Shown: positions 24,673-36,000 of the stretch, piece after piece
Layout: each line of letters begins with the position of its first letter
Numbering within the stretch: the stretch's first letter is position 1
Assembly (NCBI GenBank): GCA_030549495.1
Contig: JAUIRK010000945.1
Location: 1,261,501 to 1,325,500, forward strand
Origin: Nectonema munidae
Taxonomy: Eukaryota > Nematomorpha > Nectonematoida > Nectonematidae
Direction of reading: 5' to 3'
DNA: 64,000 bases
Position numbers and translations under genes: made by a program
The notes under the pieces: generated by a model
Database searches by the model: none
What the model was told of the DNA's origin: nothing
The model's input: the letters and a program-made list of their open reading frames with translations, nothing else

Positions 24673-24783
24673 CTTATCCCCGCCCATAACAACAGTGCAC
24701 AGATCCAAGGAGGCAGCTATGCAGCTTGGCTGGAAGTTGACGCTTTCATTCGACACAACAACTCCATTTTTGAAGATGTAAAT
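24673..24783 (-). CDS. WDR1: WDR1 exon 12
   Basis: Thirty-seven codons in phase 0: IYIFKNGVVVSNESV, QPSCIAASLDLCTVVMGGDK. It corresponds to the AIP1 stretch 'LLKDQRK...PEVVAVHPGGDTVAIGG'. Donor GTTTCA. Confidence 0.8.
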
Positions 24784-25254
24784 CTTATTGGAAAAAAAAG
24801 AAAGAATGGAAGTAAGAAAAAAATATTGATCAGCATCTTTCATTTTAAGGAAATCCATCTTCACTCTTTATTAAAATCGATATATCATCAAATTATAAAA
24901 TATATTCTGCCTTTTATAATGTTAAATCGCTTAACGTGTTACCCGCTAGAATAATTATACGATATCTCATTTAAATCAGAAGATTTGTATTAAAAAGCAA
25001 TGCATACGATCTGTTTTAGCCTTTTTTTGTGAATTGTTTTGAAACATTTTTAAACCCACCATAAAGGCGTCTCAAGTTCGGTAACTCAATTGTCAGCGAC
25101 TGCTAATTCAGTGTATTTGCAGCTATCCTATATATCTATAGGACGTTCTTCTATCCGCCACCAGAGGACGCTCTCTGAAGCTAGTCACATGTACAAGTTT
25201 ACAGACACCCGCACGATAGAGGAATAAAAAATCACACACCGATATAAATCGAAA

Positions 25255-27395
25255 TATAAGTTTTAATGGAAAAACGAAAACAAACAATTCACAAACATCC
25301 TAAGAAGAGCAAACGAAGAAAACATCAAATAAAGCAGTAAATCAACTGCCTAAGTCACATAAGCATTAACAAAAAAGAAGTATCAGAGGCACTTCATAAC
25401 GCAAAATCTAGTAAAGCTCTTGGACCTGACAACTTAAAAGTATACATCTTAAACACTTAGATCCAACTGCCATCTCCCTATTAACACACATTTTAATTTA
25501 GCTATTAGCACCAACACAATTCCACATATTTGGAAAACGTCACGACTTATCCCTATTCCAAAACCAGGCAAAGACAAAAACATAAGCTCATCATATCGTC
25601 CTATTTCTCTGACTTCTCCAATCATGAAATTATTAGAAAAAGTTCTCTTCAAAAAGATACAAAAGGACATTCCATACATCTTTCATAAAATGGCATTCAA
25701 CTACCACAGCACTACAGGCGCTACACAACAACATTGCCAGCAGATTTAACACCAAAAAACCTTTTCACCGCACAATCACAGCAACACTTGATCTAACTTC
25801 GGGCATTTGACACAATTAACATTAACCTTCTCATTCATAAACTTGTTAAAAACACGACCATTAATGCTCAATACATTAAGTTTATAGCAAACTACTTACG
25901 CGAAAGATACTCGTACACAGAGTACCAAAACAGTAAATCCCACATAAGAAACCCACATCCAGGCGTTCCACAAGGTAGTTCACTTTCTCCTATACTTTTC
26001 AACATTTACATGTCAGACATACCAACACCAGACAACAATCAAATAAGCCAAAACACATACGCTGATGACATTACCATAACACCAACACACTCAAGTACCG
26101 AATTAGCTAAAAAAAAAAAAGATTCAATCTTATTTAAACAAGATAAACATATGGTTAAAACAAAATGATTTAATAATCAACACAGCAAAATCTCAATCAA
26201 CACTTTTCACCCAAGCAAACACAGAACAAAACACAAAACTCAATCTTACTACAAACCTTAATAAACACTAACCCTAACCCTAAAATATTAGGATTAACAT
26301 TCGACCCCAAACTCACATACAACAAACACGCGTAAAACACTCATGAAAAAGCAAACAAAACGGTAAACATTATTAGAGCATTAAGTGGCACAAAATGGGG
26401 GTAAAACAAAGAAATTACACGACCCATACTAGAATATGGATCCACAATATGGGGATCTGCTATATCTCAGACTAACTTGAAAAAGATACAAACAATTCAA
26501 AACAAAACACTGCGTTTAGCAACAGGTAACACCGTGGACACTAACACCCAACATCTTCACACAGAAACATCCATACTTCCTCTTAAAAAACACATTAATT
26601 GACACGCGTCTAACTTGAGAGCCAAAGCAGCACAAAAACATCAGCCATTAAACAAGTTCTACCGCGCTCAAAAACCACACAGACACATGAAAAATACTAT
26701 ATTTCAAGACAACAAACTTATCTTTTATGACACATGTCAAAACAATCAAACAAGCGTCAACAAAGCAATACACACACAAGCGATAACCGACTATCTCTCC
26801 ACACTCAAACATGAAACATTATCAATTAAATTAAGACATGCACTTGCTCAACTTAGAGCCAACAAGTCACCATTGCTCCGTGAATATCTTCACAAGATAA
26901 ATCCAAAAACACATACAAATCCACTCTGTCCAGTTTGCAATCAACACCCACACAACACTCATCATTTATTTAACTGCCCGCATATTTTCACGACACTCAA
27001 ACCCATTCACTTATGGTCAAAGCCAGGCAAAATAGTTAACCTACTTACTTTATGGGGAAACCGTTTAGCAGAAGCTTGGATCTGACTCATTTACATGTAT
27101 TATTATATATCATATTATTATTATTATAAATAGATATATATTATTTCTAGCCATATGTAGAAGCCTTCAAAAAGCCAGCAGTACCTTATGGTGGATTTTT
27201 GCGGGTTGGCTGAAATAACACTGGTTTATCGCTGCTGCTGCGAAAGTGTAACAAAATTCTACACTTTTCCGTGGGAGTATTTGCTTTTATGGAAATACTC
27301 TCTCAGTTTAAACAAAGCTTTCTTTTGAACTGTTAGATTATACTCATATAGAGATAGTATAATCTAGGGGCTAAAAACAACAACAACAATGCATA
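25255..27395 (+). mobile_element. LINE (non-LTR retrotransposon), Jockey-group-like, decayed
   Basis: Reverse transcriptase blocks occur in order: ALHNAKSSKALGPDNLK, LIPIPKPGKDKNISSSYRPI (about 25550), PHPGVPQGSSLSPILFNIYM with NTYADDITITPT (catalytic YADD, about 26050), PILEYGSTIWGSAI (about 26430). A C-terminal open stretch at 26615-27085 includes the zinc motif CPVCNQHPHNTHHLFNCPHI, typical of Jockey-related LINEs. A ~300-bp 3' UTR ends in a short CAA repeat at 27377-27391. The RT region has several stops and frame changes, so it is dead. The endonuclease is missing, which suggests 5' truncation on insertion. It sits antisense in a WDR1 intron. Confidence 0.85.
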
Positions 27396-28309
27396 GGATC
27401 TAATTTTTGTAAAGTCGACATATGTAGACTGTGGTTGGTACCCAGTTGTTAATATCAGATTTCATCTTGTAATTTTTTAGATCTTTATTTTAAGTTTTTG
27501 TTTTAAGATCTCATTTTTATCTTGATTTTAGTTTTTGTTTTAGGATCTTTTTTATCTTGAATGACTGATGTAAATTTTGACTGTTTTTGGTGTAGTTTTT
27601 TATGCTGATTTTAAATTCATAACTCATTTTTCTCCATCACATGGTGTTTTATAAATATTGACAAAAAAACCATTTTAAAATATGTCATTCATCATGTTTT
27701 CTATTCTTAATTTAAAGCAACAGCATTATTTTTGAAAACATTTTTAGCTAAAGTAAGACATTAAAATATTTTAAATCTATTCTTTAAACATTATTAAATA
27801 CAAATCATTTTTTTATTTTGAGGTTAATTTAAAATTACGACATTTAGAAGCTGTATAAATTCACCAGTTTTGTTTTGTTTGCGGTCTTCTAACGGATAAA
27901 TTTCATCGCAAAAATTCTACACCTTTTTTAAAGCATATGAATTATACTTTGATTACAAAGTTGATACATGTAAGTCCTGGACACCAAAATTTTTTTGTTT
28001 AGCATGTGCATGCAGCTTGCGAGGTTGTATAAGAAAAGCGAGGAAGAACAGTCATATGCCATTAGGAGTTCCAACGATATGACGAGAGTCAAGCAATACT
28101 TTACTGGCGGCTATTTTTGTTTAACGAGTGTAATCTACGTTTCATATAAAAGTCGTCATTCTGTAAAATATCCAGAAGTTGATGCAGTTTCAAAACCAGT
28201 TCCTCATAATTCTATAAGTTGTCCAATATCAATACCACCAACAAATTATACAGTTGATGAAGAAGAATAGGAACATCCAACTTCGGCTTAAAGCTATAAT
28301 TCTGTCAAT

Positions 28310-29430
28310 AACTACCAGGCTGAGAAGGATATACATTTAGTGAATAATGACGATCTTTCTGACCTTGTCCGAGATTTGGCTTTAACAAAAGGTACGGCCG
28401 AATTACTCGGTCCACGCCTCAAAAAATTTAATTTGCTGGCACATAGCACAACTACTTCGCGTTTTCGTAAAATGCACAAGAAACTTGTTAAATTCTTCAC
28501 GATGAATGACACACTTTGTTACTGCTCGGACATTGAGGGACTTATGGCACGCCTTGGGATTGAACACTTTACTGAAGAAGGGCGATTGTTCATTGATTCA
28601 TCTAAAACAAGCTTGAAAGCAATATTATTGCACACTGGTAACGAAAATGCATCAATTCTGGTGGGATGTTTTATTCATCTTAAAGAAACTTATGAAGGCA
28701 CGTCACTTCTTGTTCATCTGTGGTGATTTGAAGGTTGTTAACATTTTAATAGGCTTGCAGACAGGATACACAGCTGTTAGAAAAGGAAAACAACACTACG
28801 TGAAAAATATTTGGTCAATTAGAAATTCATTTCAACCAGGAGAGAAAAATGTTCTTCGTATGCCATTAAAAAAATAAAGTTCTGATGCCACCCCTCCACA
28901 TCAAGTTGGGCCTCATAAAGAACTTTGTGAAGACGCTAAATATTGAATCAGAAGCTTTCAAATAGTTATGCAAAATGTTCCCAAAAGTTGAGTTATGCTA
29001 AAGTAAAAGAGGGAGTGTATAGGTCGACAAATAAAAAAAGTGATTGCTGATACAACCTTTCAGACCTTATTGAATGATGTTGGAAAAAAGACATGTCGGC
29101 CTTTAAATCTATTGGGGCTGATTTCCTTGGCAATAATAAGTCTGAAAAGACTATATTCAAATTGTAGAAAACTGCATCAGTGCCTATAAAGAATTGGGTG
29201 CAAATATGTCACTGAAGATACATATCTTCAACTCTCATCTTGATTTCTTCCCTGATAATCTAGGTTCTCTGAGTGATGAACAAGGGGAACGTTTCCATCA
29301 GGACATTTCAGTGATGGAGTCACGATATCAAGGCCGATGGAATGCAACAATGCTAGCAGATTAATGTTGGACACTTCAGCGTGCTAAACAAAATGTTCAA
29401 TATAAACGAAAGTCCACAGCCTGAAAATTC
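28310..29430 (+). pseudogene. Remains of a DDE-like transposon gene of a widespread uncharacterised family
   Basis: Open segments in several frames carry, in order: DLALTKGTAELLGPRLKKFN, MNDTLCYCSDIEGLMARLGI, RLFIDSSKTSLKAILLHTGN, VGCFIHLKETYE, CGDLKVVNILIGLQTGYT, PPLHIKLGLI, LGANMSLKIHIFNSHLDFFP, LSDEQGERFHQDISVMESRY, YQGRWNATMLAD. I recall the same order in multi-copy proteins labelled uncharacterised in many invertebrates. The acidic residues in FIDSSK, CGDLK and GERFHQD could form an RNase H-fold catalytic triad, which would make it a transposase; that is inference. The copy is broken. An AT-rich plus-strand open segment at 27995-28270 may belong to it. Confidence 0.65.
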
Positions 29431-30044
29431 AGGCCAAAAACTTATATTATCCTATAAATCGTTCTATTTTTCCTATTTTTTTTAATGTAACAATAAAATA
29501 AATGAATTATAATTTTTTAAAGTCTTATATCACAAAAATGGTGGGTCATAGAGAAAAAGCAATTTCATATCTTAAATCAGCGTAGTTTACTTATATAAAA
29601 AAAGGTCTTGGTTACTAAGATATCCACAACTCTTTGAAAATTGGTGCTCAGTGTAACCAGTTGTTAATATTAGATTTCATCTAAGAATTTTTTTTTAAAT
29701 ATTTCTGCATAAAGGAGATGAAATTAAATTTCCCTAAACTTTTGTTAATACTCTACTAATCTAATCACTCTTATAAAAACTGGTTTTTGTTAACAAGAGA
29801 AATTTTGATGTTTGAAGCAAGAAATTATTGACGATGAATCTCTCAACGGACTACACAGGACAACATTTTGAAATTTTTTTTTGTTGGTTTTGTTTTGGGT
29901 TTGTTTTTTTCTTTTTTTCTGTAAAAAATTTTTTTTCCTTTACAATTGAAAAAAAAAAAAAAAGGCTATCATCGAGTCATTGCCCAGCCAGCCTTGGGAG
30001 AGTGTGCAAAAGTGGTTTCAAAGAATAAAAATAAGCAAGCTTAC

Positions 30045-30129
30045 GTTTTTGTAACAAGCCAGGAATATGAAGTCTTCAACTTGAGCGCATAAACTCCTTG
30101 GCTGGGATACCACACTTATTCCAGTTTCA
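30045..30129 (-). CDS. WDR1: WDR1 exon 11
   Basis: Completes an Asn codon, then ETGISVVSQPRSLCAQ and FIFLACYKN before GTAAGC. It matches the blade 'VVKLDVQPKCVAV...VVVCI'. 85 nt, one base plus 28 codons. The acceptor is TTCACAG. Confidence 0.85.
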
Positions 30130-30571
30130 CTGTGAATAAATGAAAGCGATATTACCATCATGATAATGAGCCATGTGCTTCAATGTGACACTTAAGTTCG
30201 GTGTTCAGTCAAATTTAATGTTCGGTTCAATTCGGATATCAATTTATAATATGTCTTCTTTCATTACTTTAATTCCTACCATACAATCTGCGGAAAAGAT
30301 TGAAATATTACTGGTAAGAGAATCTAAACTTTTTTTGATATCCAAAAAACGCGTCTTGAATAATTTATTTTCTGAAATAAAACTATCACATAAATTATGC
30401 AAAATATTTCTTTAGTTTTAATCAAGAAAAATTTTTAAATCAAAAGAGCCCTTTGTGTTTGTAATCTCGCGTTTCAGAATATTCGAGGTTATCTAAGTGA
30501 GTGTAAATTGACGAGAGTTAAAACAGTGATGGAGCAACAGCATCGGTGGAAGCAACATGCTAAAGACTTAC

Positions 30572-30722
30572 TTTAGGGAGTTCTGTGATATGGAGGAGAT
30601 CTTAATTGTGTCATCCAGACTGCAAGTGATGATGTTGTCATTGAATATTGATATCGAATTGATTTGACTCTTATGTTTGCCATCTAAGCACACAGCTTCT
30701 CCTGTTTCAACGCACCATTTGA
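30572..30722 (-). CDS. WDR1: WDR1 exon 10, downstream of an AT-AC intron
   Basis: Reads KWCVETGEAVCLDGKHKSQI then FNDNIITCSLDDTIKISSI, matching the AIP1 blade 'YWDSETGEN...GQLISCSMDDTVRYTS'. No AG acceptor exists within reach upstream; instead the exon follows TTCTTCAC, with a U12-type branch site TTCCTTAAC 20-odd bases before it. The donor is a normal GTAAGT. Confidence 0.9.
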
Positions 30723-31568
30723 GTGAAGAAGATTTTTATGAAGAGTTAAGGAAGATTTTATCAAGGCATATGCGAACCAAAAAAAAGATAAAATGAATGC
30801 CAGAATTTTCAAAGCCCAAATATGCACTCTCTCAGCTATACCATTAGCAACTCTTTTTAGCTAGCTTATTTTCAATTTTATTTATAAGAAAATAATTTGG
30901 GATCACTTTTAACCCAGTTCGACACATATAAAGTGGGCTATTCATCTTTTAAGGAAATTTAATCACACAAAGTCACTTGGTAAAGACTCTTTTGGAGTCG
31001 AAATACCACCTTCTTACAAATACGAAATTTATTCTAAACTAAAAAAAAATTTACACTCCCAAATTTTCAACCATTTTTCTTTTTGCTATATAGCGCAAAG
31101 TATTTTTTGGAACTTTTCAATGTTTACTTTATCCAACATTGTTTATGCTAAGTAAGTCTTTATGATAACACATATGCATTCACATCTTCTCTCTAAAGTC
31201 TAAATGCTTAAGAAGCATAAAGCTTTAGTTTGCTTAGAATAGCAATTATGATATACGCATCCGCAAAAAGTATTAATTCAGCTAGGATGTCAACGTTGAT
31301 ATCCGCAACCGAATCGCCATATGCGGATACAAAAAAATTCGCAAGCGATACCGTCTCCATCAGTCATTAGTAGCGAATAAAAAATAGTAGCTAGAAAATT
31401 TTGAAAATTCAGAAAAACTATTTTCTGGCACATCTGATGAACTCTGCAGTCAATAAAGGAATGGGGTAAATAGAAAGAGTGTGCCTTCAAGATGCTCAAA
31501 GATGATGATGATGAGCGCAATGAGGTCTTGTAAAAAAGGAAAATGGTAGTTGAGTGTAAAAAGGATAT
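30723..31568 (-). other. U12-type AT-AC intron of WDR1 (intron 9)
   Basis: On the minus strand the intron begins ATATCCTTTTT, matching the minor-spliceosome donor consensus ATATCCTT. It ends in TTCAC, with TTCCTTAAC (U12 branch consensus) at about 30745-30753. Joining G|TC across it gives GHIVKWCVETGEA, which aligns with the family's 'GHINYWDSETGE'. No GT-AG alternative restores this reading. Confidence 0.85.
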
Positions 31569-31650
31569 CAATATGGCCAAAAGAGGATCCTGTATAGAAG
31601 TGCTTATTGTCAGGAGATAACTTCATGGCAGTTAGAGGCGAAGCGAGTCC
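31569..31650 (-). CDS. WDR1: WDR1 exon 9, upstream of the AT-AC intron
   Basis: After TTGTTAAG the exon reads GLASPLTAMKLSPDNKHFYT then GSSFGHI, matching 'GHSKSIQCLTV...YSGSHDGHI'. It ends one base into a codon, directly before ATATCCTT. 82 nt. Confidence 0.88.
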
Positions 31651-31924
31651 CTTAACAAAGTAAATAGAGACCGGTAGTGATTATTATATACCACACGGAA
31701 GCACAAAAAGCTTCTTTTCAGACGGACGACATATAAGAGAGGTCAGGCCCGATCAAAAATAGACGTAGGACAATTCGTCATGGGGAGATTTAGCGGCAAA
31801 GCTATCTTGCCCGCAATCCTTCTGTCACAACGTGTCAGCCGTGAGCGAAAAAGTAAAAATGGCGCGTTTCAAGGCATTCGAAAATCGACTCACACCTACA
31901 CTAAAGTGATTTTAGAATCTTGTA

Positions 31925-31980
31925 ATTTATTGGTATAAAGGTCGTGGGTTCGATTCCCGATGTACACGAAATGGAATTTC
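31925..31980 (+). repeat. tRNA-like B-box sequence
   Basis: TGGTATAAAGGTCGTGGG followed by TTCGATTCCCG resembles the 3' half of a tRNA or SINE head. There is no complete cloverleaf and the acceptor side cannot be closed. Confidence 0.3.
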
Positions 31981-32254
31981 TTGTTTAATCTAAGGCTATC
32001 CGGTATTTTGTAGTTTAATTATATGAACATTTTTAGAAACATTAAAAAAGGAGGATTCATGACTGTATAGATTTTGTTCTTATAGCAATTTCATATCAAA
32101 TTGAAACAAAGATTGAACAATTTTTTTAACTCATTTTTGTAGGTTTGATATGAAGGACTATTTTTGAACTTTTAGAATGTGATATTTGATTACTAATTAT
32201 ATAAGCTGAATTGCATTGATTGACACGGGAAACAAAGACGTATTCTAGTATAAG

Positions 32255-33011
32255 GCTTGAAGACAGCAGATAGGTAAATGTACCGTAGAGCAGGCATGTC
32301 AAACTCGGAGTCCCATGAGGGCCAAAGGAGTGAGTTTGTGTTCTCATGAGGGCCGCACTCCTACAAATATATTTAAAGTTGTTCAATAAAAAGTATTGCA
32401 GAATATTTTGCTTTTAACTTAGAAACATGTAATGGTTTGATTTTATTCAAAAATGCAAGTACAAAGTCATGTATTAATTAAACAAAATAATTTAATTAAA
32501 AAATTAGCACGGATATCAATAGGAAGTTTATAAGGCAACATACATTACATGGCCCACATGTATTTGAATGAACAACAAATGAAATGCACATAAATTACAA
32601 TAGTTCAAAATAAACATGTATTATTAATTATTCAAATACTTTACATATTCTTGTCCCGAGGCTTGACACCTCTTGTTATTGACCATCTTTGCTGTGTCTG
32701 GCTGAAATTTCTGTGCAGTGCGAACTTTTATAAGAGATGATAAGTGAAAATCAGTCAACCTAGTTCTCTGAGAAGTCTAAATCTACACTTATACATAAAA
32801 TTATAATTAATAATACTGTAATCTGTGTGGGCCGCAAATCTGCTTGTAATGGGCCGCATGTTTGACATGGCTGCCGTAGAGTGTTTTCATCGAGAAGGCA
32901 CAATTGCGCCGATTGTATCGGACTATGAAAAAAGTGGGCTTGGTGCAGGATCGAACCCAAGACCTTGAGTTATCGAAACCCAGTATCTAACCAACCTTGC
33001 TCACGCCCCAA
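32255..33011 (-). repeat. tRNA-derived SINE, split by a hAT insertion
   Basis: The head at about 32940-33011 has the A box TGAGCAAGGTTGG and B box TTGGGTTCGATCC. The body runs through TTCTCGATGAAAACACTCTA at about 32881, and its tail, TACATTTACCTATCTGCTG, resumes below 32283 on the far side of the hAT element. The copy at 14834 shows the uninterrupted order. It is the best-preserved member of the family here. Confidence 0.78.
32291..32873. mobile_element. hAT-type miniature element inside a SINE
   Basis: The 583-bp element starts CAGGCATGTCAAACTCGG and ends GCATGTTTGACATGGCTG, imperfect inverted termini of the CAG...CTG hAT kind. It is flanked by an exact 8-bp repeat, CCGTAGAG, at 32283-32290 and 32874-32881, as expected for hAT. 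The interior has GGGCC(G/A)C repeats at both ends but no transposase. Confidence 0.88.
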
Positions 33012-33184
33012 ACACAAATCAGATAAGACAGCAGATAAGAAGAACTTTGGAAGAAACCCTCATTTTAAAAGTTTTCTAGATTGGACCTTCAAATATAAAA
33101 TCTAAACAAGGTCTTCTATATCACAAAAATAAGGAATTTTCAATAGGCAGAAATGACAAATAAAAAAGTAAGGAAATTTGATAC

Positions 33185-33326
33185 GTGAAGAGTTTTGGTG
33201 GAGGAAAGTGAACCATCGAGAGAGCAGAAATTGATTCGACCGAGCAAATCCACACTCAAAATCGTTTCCTTGTGCCATAAAACGCCTAGCTGCATGAAAT
33301 CAACGCCGGTTCCAAAGTGTAACTCA
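33185..33326 (-). CDS. WDR1: WDR1 exon 8
   Basis: Completes a Ser codon, then ELHFGTGVDFMQLGVLWHKE and TILSVDLLGRINFCSLDGS to LH before GTATCA. It matches '[34 protein letters not shown]', where the second propeller begins. 142 nt. Confidence 0.9.
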
Positions 33327-33629
33327 CTATAAAAGAAATTGAAAGAAAAGATAATTATTTAATCCGAAACTGATTTTGTTTCCGAAAATTTAAGAGTTCA
33401 TTTAAAGAAAAGTTAGGAATTTTAAAATCGAGTTTGGTGTATTTTAACCTAAAACATGGCTAATCCAGCATGATGCCGAATTAGTAAGAGTCAATCAGTA
33501 TATCAGTTATAAAGGAATGACAACGATATTTCAATGTAGAAAAAGAGAGTAAATACGCGCTAAAAAGCGGATGCCTATAAAATTTCCTTAACAAACTTAT
33601 CAGATCTAGTCATCAACAAATAGACTGCT

Positions 33630-33700
33630 GCCTATAAAAGTAGCGTCTTTGTTTTCATCAAAAAGGCACAATGGAGGCCGATTGTGTTTCACTTGTGCCA
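33630..33700 (-). repeat. SINE body fragment
   Basis: Minus strand: GGCCTCCATTGTGCC followed by TGATGAAAACAAAGACGC, the body of the SINE family without its tRNA head. Confidence 0.45.
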
Positions 33701-34042
33701 GAACAATGAGTTAGCAAAGACAAAAATTTTATCACACGTTATTACCCAAGACTTTCGTGCATAAAAATAAAAAATATTTTAATACATCTTTTTAAAATAA
33801 TAAATCATTTCTAGCTAATCTATAAGTCGAAATCTTCACCATTTGAGGAAAAATAGAAGGACATCAGTATTGCAAGAAATGGAAAGCGTTTACTTCAAGC
33901 ATATGGAATGGCATTTAAAAAAAGGAGAGACGATGAGTCTTTAAAATCCTTGTTCTCAAAGGATTCGAGCAATTTTGCAAGCGCATTCAACAAAATGGAA
34001 CTTAGTACGTAGCTTGTGTTATATCAAGACATTTCGAGAAAA

Positions 34043-34746
34043 CAATTACTCGCAGCAGGGCTGTCAAATTATAAAAACCGTAGGATTGAATAGAAACACG
34101 TACACACAACCATATTTCGACACTAACAATAACTAGAAATTGTAGCTTCTCTTGTATTTGATCATCATCACTAAGCGTACACTATGTGAAAGACCGGTTT
34201 ACAGCATTGAAGCCTCACCAGTTCAACTTTAGTGTTCAAACTATGAGGTTTGAACTGACGTCTAGTGGCTGTGCGATACAATAAGAATAACAGAATAAAT
34301 CATTTAAAAAGCATTAAGCCTTTGAGGAGTAGAATTTGTAAGACTGAACGTCTGCTTTCTTTTCCTTCCAATCTAATTTTATATACTAAACGAGCCCAAT
34401 TTTCATTTCATGGTCAACCGGTGTCACAATGGTTCTCAAAGCAAAGGGTTGAAGCAAGTATTTATTCTTAATTTTTTTCCGCGATTTTTAAGAAACTTGA
34501 CATCTCTTCTTCATAGGAATTTTGTCAAAATCACAGCTTAATTTCATAACAACGGGGACTGTCAAATTGGTTTTTATTAGATCATTTGATAGTCTTGTTC
34601 TCCTCTTTGACTTGTTAATATTCATTTGGGGATGCAAAATTGGAAAACTCAAGTTCATTGAGTACCTTGTCAAAAATACTCGGCCAGCAGCACTTTAACT
34701 CTTGGCCCGACAATTGTGCACAGCAGGCCGTATGATTGACACTCCT
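34043..34746. repeat. Possible hAT-type element with a nested TTAA element
   Basis: The left end CAGGGCTGTCAAATTA and the complement of the right end, CAGGAGTGTCAATCATA, are similar and begin CAG. I see no 8-bp target duplication, so pairing is uncertain. A piggyBac-type element (34316-34450) lies inside. Confidence 0.35.
34316..34450. repeat. piggyBac-type miniature element
   Basis: TTAAGCCTTTGAGGAGTAGA on the left and CAATGGTTCTCAAAGCAAAG then GGTTGA on the right. Internal CAACCGGTGTCACA and ACGTCTGCTTTC match the arms of the 42.3 and 47.5 kb copies. Confidence 0.6.
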
Positions 34747-35085
34747 GAATCAAAGCACTTGTCCATACGAGTCAAACTTATCGATGAGTATTTGAAACAA
34801 GAGTTAGCGTGCATTTTCTTTGCAAACATTGGTCCTAAAACGGAGTGAAGAAGCAAACGAAAGTTCACTATGTTACAAATAAAATTTGCTACAAACCTTA
34901 AATTTATATGAATTTTATCTACTCCAATCCCAAAGTGATAAACGATAAAAAAAATTTAAAAAAAAAGTGCAAAATAGTCTATAAAAATTTAACCAATCGG
35001 ATCCCAAGAAAAGCAGAGGGTAATTAGGCATTATAGATTACTTCAGATATTTTTGCTGTACTTAAATCGGCGTATCCAATCCTAT

Positions 35086-35187
35086 TTAACCCTATGAGAA
35101 GCACAATTTTGAAGATTAATCTTTTGCGCATTTTTATATATTTTAAAACAGATGATTTTAATTTCTTGTACACCGATGGCAAACCCA
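35086..35187. repeat. piggyBac-type miniature element, degraded
   Basis: Starts TTAACCCTATGAGAAGCACA, then ATTTTGAAGATTAATC; the right side TTGTACACCGATGGCAA corresponds to the CACC...GG arm of the family. Confidence 0.55.
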
Positions 35188-35644
35188 AAATTTACCATTA
35201 TCAAAAATACAAGTTATCTCAAAATCAAAAAAGGAAGATTAATAATGAAATTGCACCGAATTTGTAGGACCTAACAAAAATGGACGATGCCAAATGGGCA
35301 AATAAAATATTCATAGTTATTTTCTATATATACAAGATAACATACTTCTTTGTTAAAATTGTTACAATGATGCATATTTTTAAAATTTTTTTAAATGTTT
35401 TGTAAGCCGAGATTTATTTAGAAAAACGGAAAACCTAAATATTTTAGGTAAAAGACTATAATACAGTGTGCATATTTTATCATTCAAAAAAAAGTTTGAA
35501 TTATAATAATTTTTGAAATTCCAGGAAATAAAATGGACAGCTAGGATAGAGAAAGAGAAGGGGCGTGTATTAGTAAATATCATTTTATAAGCACTTTTAA
35601 AAAATAACTTTAATACGCCTTCTTTCATTACTTCAATCTTAAGG

Positions 35645-35711
35645 TGATAAAATTTTAATAAAACTCACTAAAAAAAAGACGGTGAATTTTTATTAAAATT
35701 TTATCAAATTT
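35645..35711. repeat. Short AT-rich hairpin
   Basis: TGATAAAATTTTAATAAAA is followed after a short loop by its near-exact inverse, TTTTTATTAAAATTTTATCA. Confidence 0.6.
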
Positions 35712-35924
35712 TTTTAAAACAAATTAAGAATTCAAATTTTTTTTTTACAATCTATTTTTTCTACAAAATTTAAAAACACATATCGTATAAATTTTTATGA
35801 AAATCATTTATATTAATTAATTTTTTATTTATCATATCCAAATACAAACAATTAAACAAATTAATCACCAAAAAATTTTAAGCTTACAAAGTAAAAAAAC
35901 CCTCTTGAATTCACTTATGAGCAA

Positions 35925-36000
35925 AGAGAGGATTCAGATCAGGACCCCGGGTTATTGATATACTGACCCTAAACATACTCACTAGCATAGACAGCGCAAA
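35925..36000 (-). repeat. tRNA-like SINE head, second type
   Basis: Minus strand: CTAGTGAGTATGTTTAGGG and CCTGATCTGAATCC resemble A and B boxes. A similar arrangement, with GATCCTGAACTC, lies at about 37345-37410. Both are weak. Confidence 0.3.

Larger units (their letters stand above)
24784..30044. other. WDR1 intron 11, filled by two mobile elements
   Basis: A 5.3-kb intron. It contains the LINE at 25255-27395 and the DDE-like transposon gene remains at 28310-29430, both on the plus strand and so antisense to WDR1. Confidence 0.7.

Noticed and set aside
26264-26280. CTAACCCTAACCCTAAA resembles telomere repeats
   Set aside because: Only about two and a half units, and it lies inside the reverse transcriptase region of a LINE. 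Similar TAACAC-type runs at 38150 and 48945 are also too short and irregular for interstitial telomeric DNA.
31290-31566. Minus-strand open frame continuing from WDR1 exon 9
   Set aside because: It is in a different frame from the exon and lies inside the AT-AC intron. Reading through in the exon frame meets a stop.
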